Assembly (NCBI GenBank): GCA_019459525.1
Contig: JAIBEY010000033.1
Span: 1 to 64,000 of the forward strand
From: Prolixibacteraceae bacterium
GTDB lineage: Bacteria; Bacteroidota; Bacteroidia; Bacteroidales; Prolixibacteraceae
Length of the DNA: 64,000 nt
Direction of reading: 5' to 3'
The position numbers were made by a program, and so were the translations under genes. Positions 63,838 to 64,000 of this stretch are shown here, in pieces. The notes below the pieces were generated by a model. It searched no databases, was not told where the DNA came from, and saw nothing but the letters and a program-made list of their open reading frames with translations. The first letter of the stretch is position 1, and each line of letters opens with the position of its first letter.

Positions 63838-64000
63838 ATGGAATTGTATAAAATACATCCACAACATTACGTGGCAGTCGATTGTGTGATACTGGGTTAT
63901 CAGGATGAAGAGATTAAACTTCTGCTTTATCCGCGTAGCTTCGAACCATACAAGGGTAAATGGTCGTTGCTGGGTGGATTTGTTCAGGACGATGAATCGG
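63838..64000 (+). CDS. NUDIX-domain transcriptional regulator (AraR/NrtR-like), N-terminal part
   Basis: Only 54 codons are in the window. The sequence MELYKIHPQHYVAVDCVILG, YQDEEIKLLLYPRSF and WSLLGGFVQDDES matches the N-terminal NUDIX-like domain of NrtR-family regulators. In Bacteroidota these include AraR, a regulator of arabinose use. The start of the NUDIX box (GGF) is just reached. Its DNA-binding domain lies beyond the window. A 12-bp palindrome stands in front of it. Regulation of arabinose or galactose genes is inferred from family and position. Confidence 0.75.
   Translation, partial: MELYKIHPQHYVAVDCVILGYQDEEIKLLLYPRSFEPYKGKWSLLGGFVQDDES

Overview
The window looks like part of a Bacteroidota chromosome, most likely a Bacteroidales/Marinilabiliales-type polysaccharide degrader. 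The exact family is inference. The evidence is two SusC/SusD pairs, pectin-degrading enzymes beside one of them, an RteC-type regulator, DUF6520 and DUF6089 family proteins, a GntR/periplasmic-binding-type sugar regulator, and repeated TAnnTTTG -7 promoter elements in place of classical -10 boxes.

Region 1 (1-9.3 kb) is visibly more G+C rich than the rest. It holds the tail of a Crp/Fnr regulator, a MauE/DoxX-like redox membrane protein fused to a large extracytoplasmic domain, a small secreted cysteine peptide (DUF6520), and, converging on these, a SusC-SusD-S9 peptidase operon. The content suggests peptide uptake and processing and possibly recent transfer.

Region 2 (9.3-23.2 kb) is an A+T-rich accessory region full of broken genes. 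It carries an XRE regulator, a RhuM-family pseudogene, a HipB/HipA toxin-antitoxin pair with a palindromic operator, a frameshifted HAD phosphatase, an unrecognised 345-residue protein, a DUF4062/Schlafen-like AlbA_2 ATPase pair (possible defence module), an IS630 transposase remnant, a frameshifted RteC gene, an excisionase-like HTH gene and a large serine recombinase. The recombinase's 3' end lies inside a tRNA-Leu gene, which therefore looks like the attachment site and right edge of the element. Four degenerate copies of an ORF6N gene start occur here. Two of them run into a shared non-coding tail resembling the 3' domains V/VI of a group II intron, and each of these two is followed by a different cargo gene. 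This leader-plus-cargo mosaic is the most unusual structure in the window.

Region 3 (23.2-42 kb) is core-like: an atypical class I isoprenoid synthase, a GH51 arabinofuranosidase, a Gfo/Idh/MocA oxidoreductase, MalQ, a REP-associated transposase (RAYT) flanked by REP palindromes with a third REP-like copy inside its own reading frame, an alpha/beta hydrolase, PdxJ, a CBS protein, NAD kinase, DUF6089, UppS, BamA, two Skp/OmpH chaperones, MurI, a sugar nucleotidyltransferase and an MFS permease. The run uppS-bamA-skp-skp-murI is an envelope-biogenesis cluster.

Region 4 (42-54 kb) is a pectin/rhamnogalacturonan utilisation locus: two paralogous GH105 hydrolases, SusC, SusD, a CE8 pectinesterase, a GH43 relic and a GH28 polygalacturonase. 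Two unrelated genes follow (a beta-barrel-like protein and an acyl-CoA synthetase).

Region 5 (56-64 kb) is a galactose locus: galM diverging from a GntR-type regulator, then an AlbA_2 ATPase gene that interrupts the run, galT, galK, a sugar MFS permease and the start of a NUDIX-type (AraR/NrtR-like) regulator. A near-identical 20-bp tandem site lies between galM and the regulator and, in reverse orientation, in front of galT. It is the likely operator of the GntR protein.
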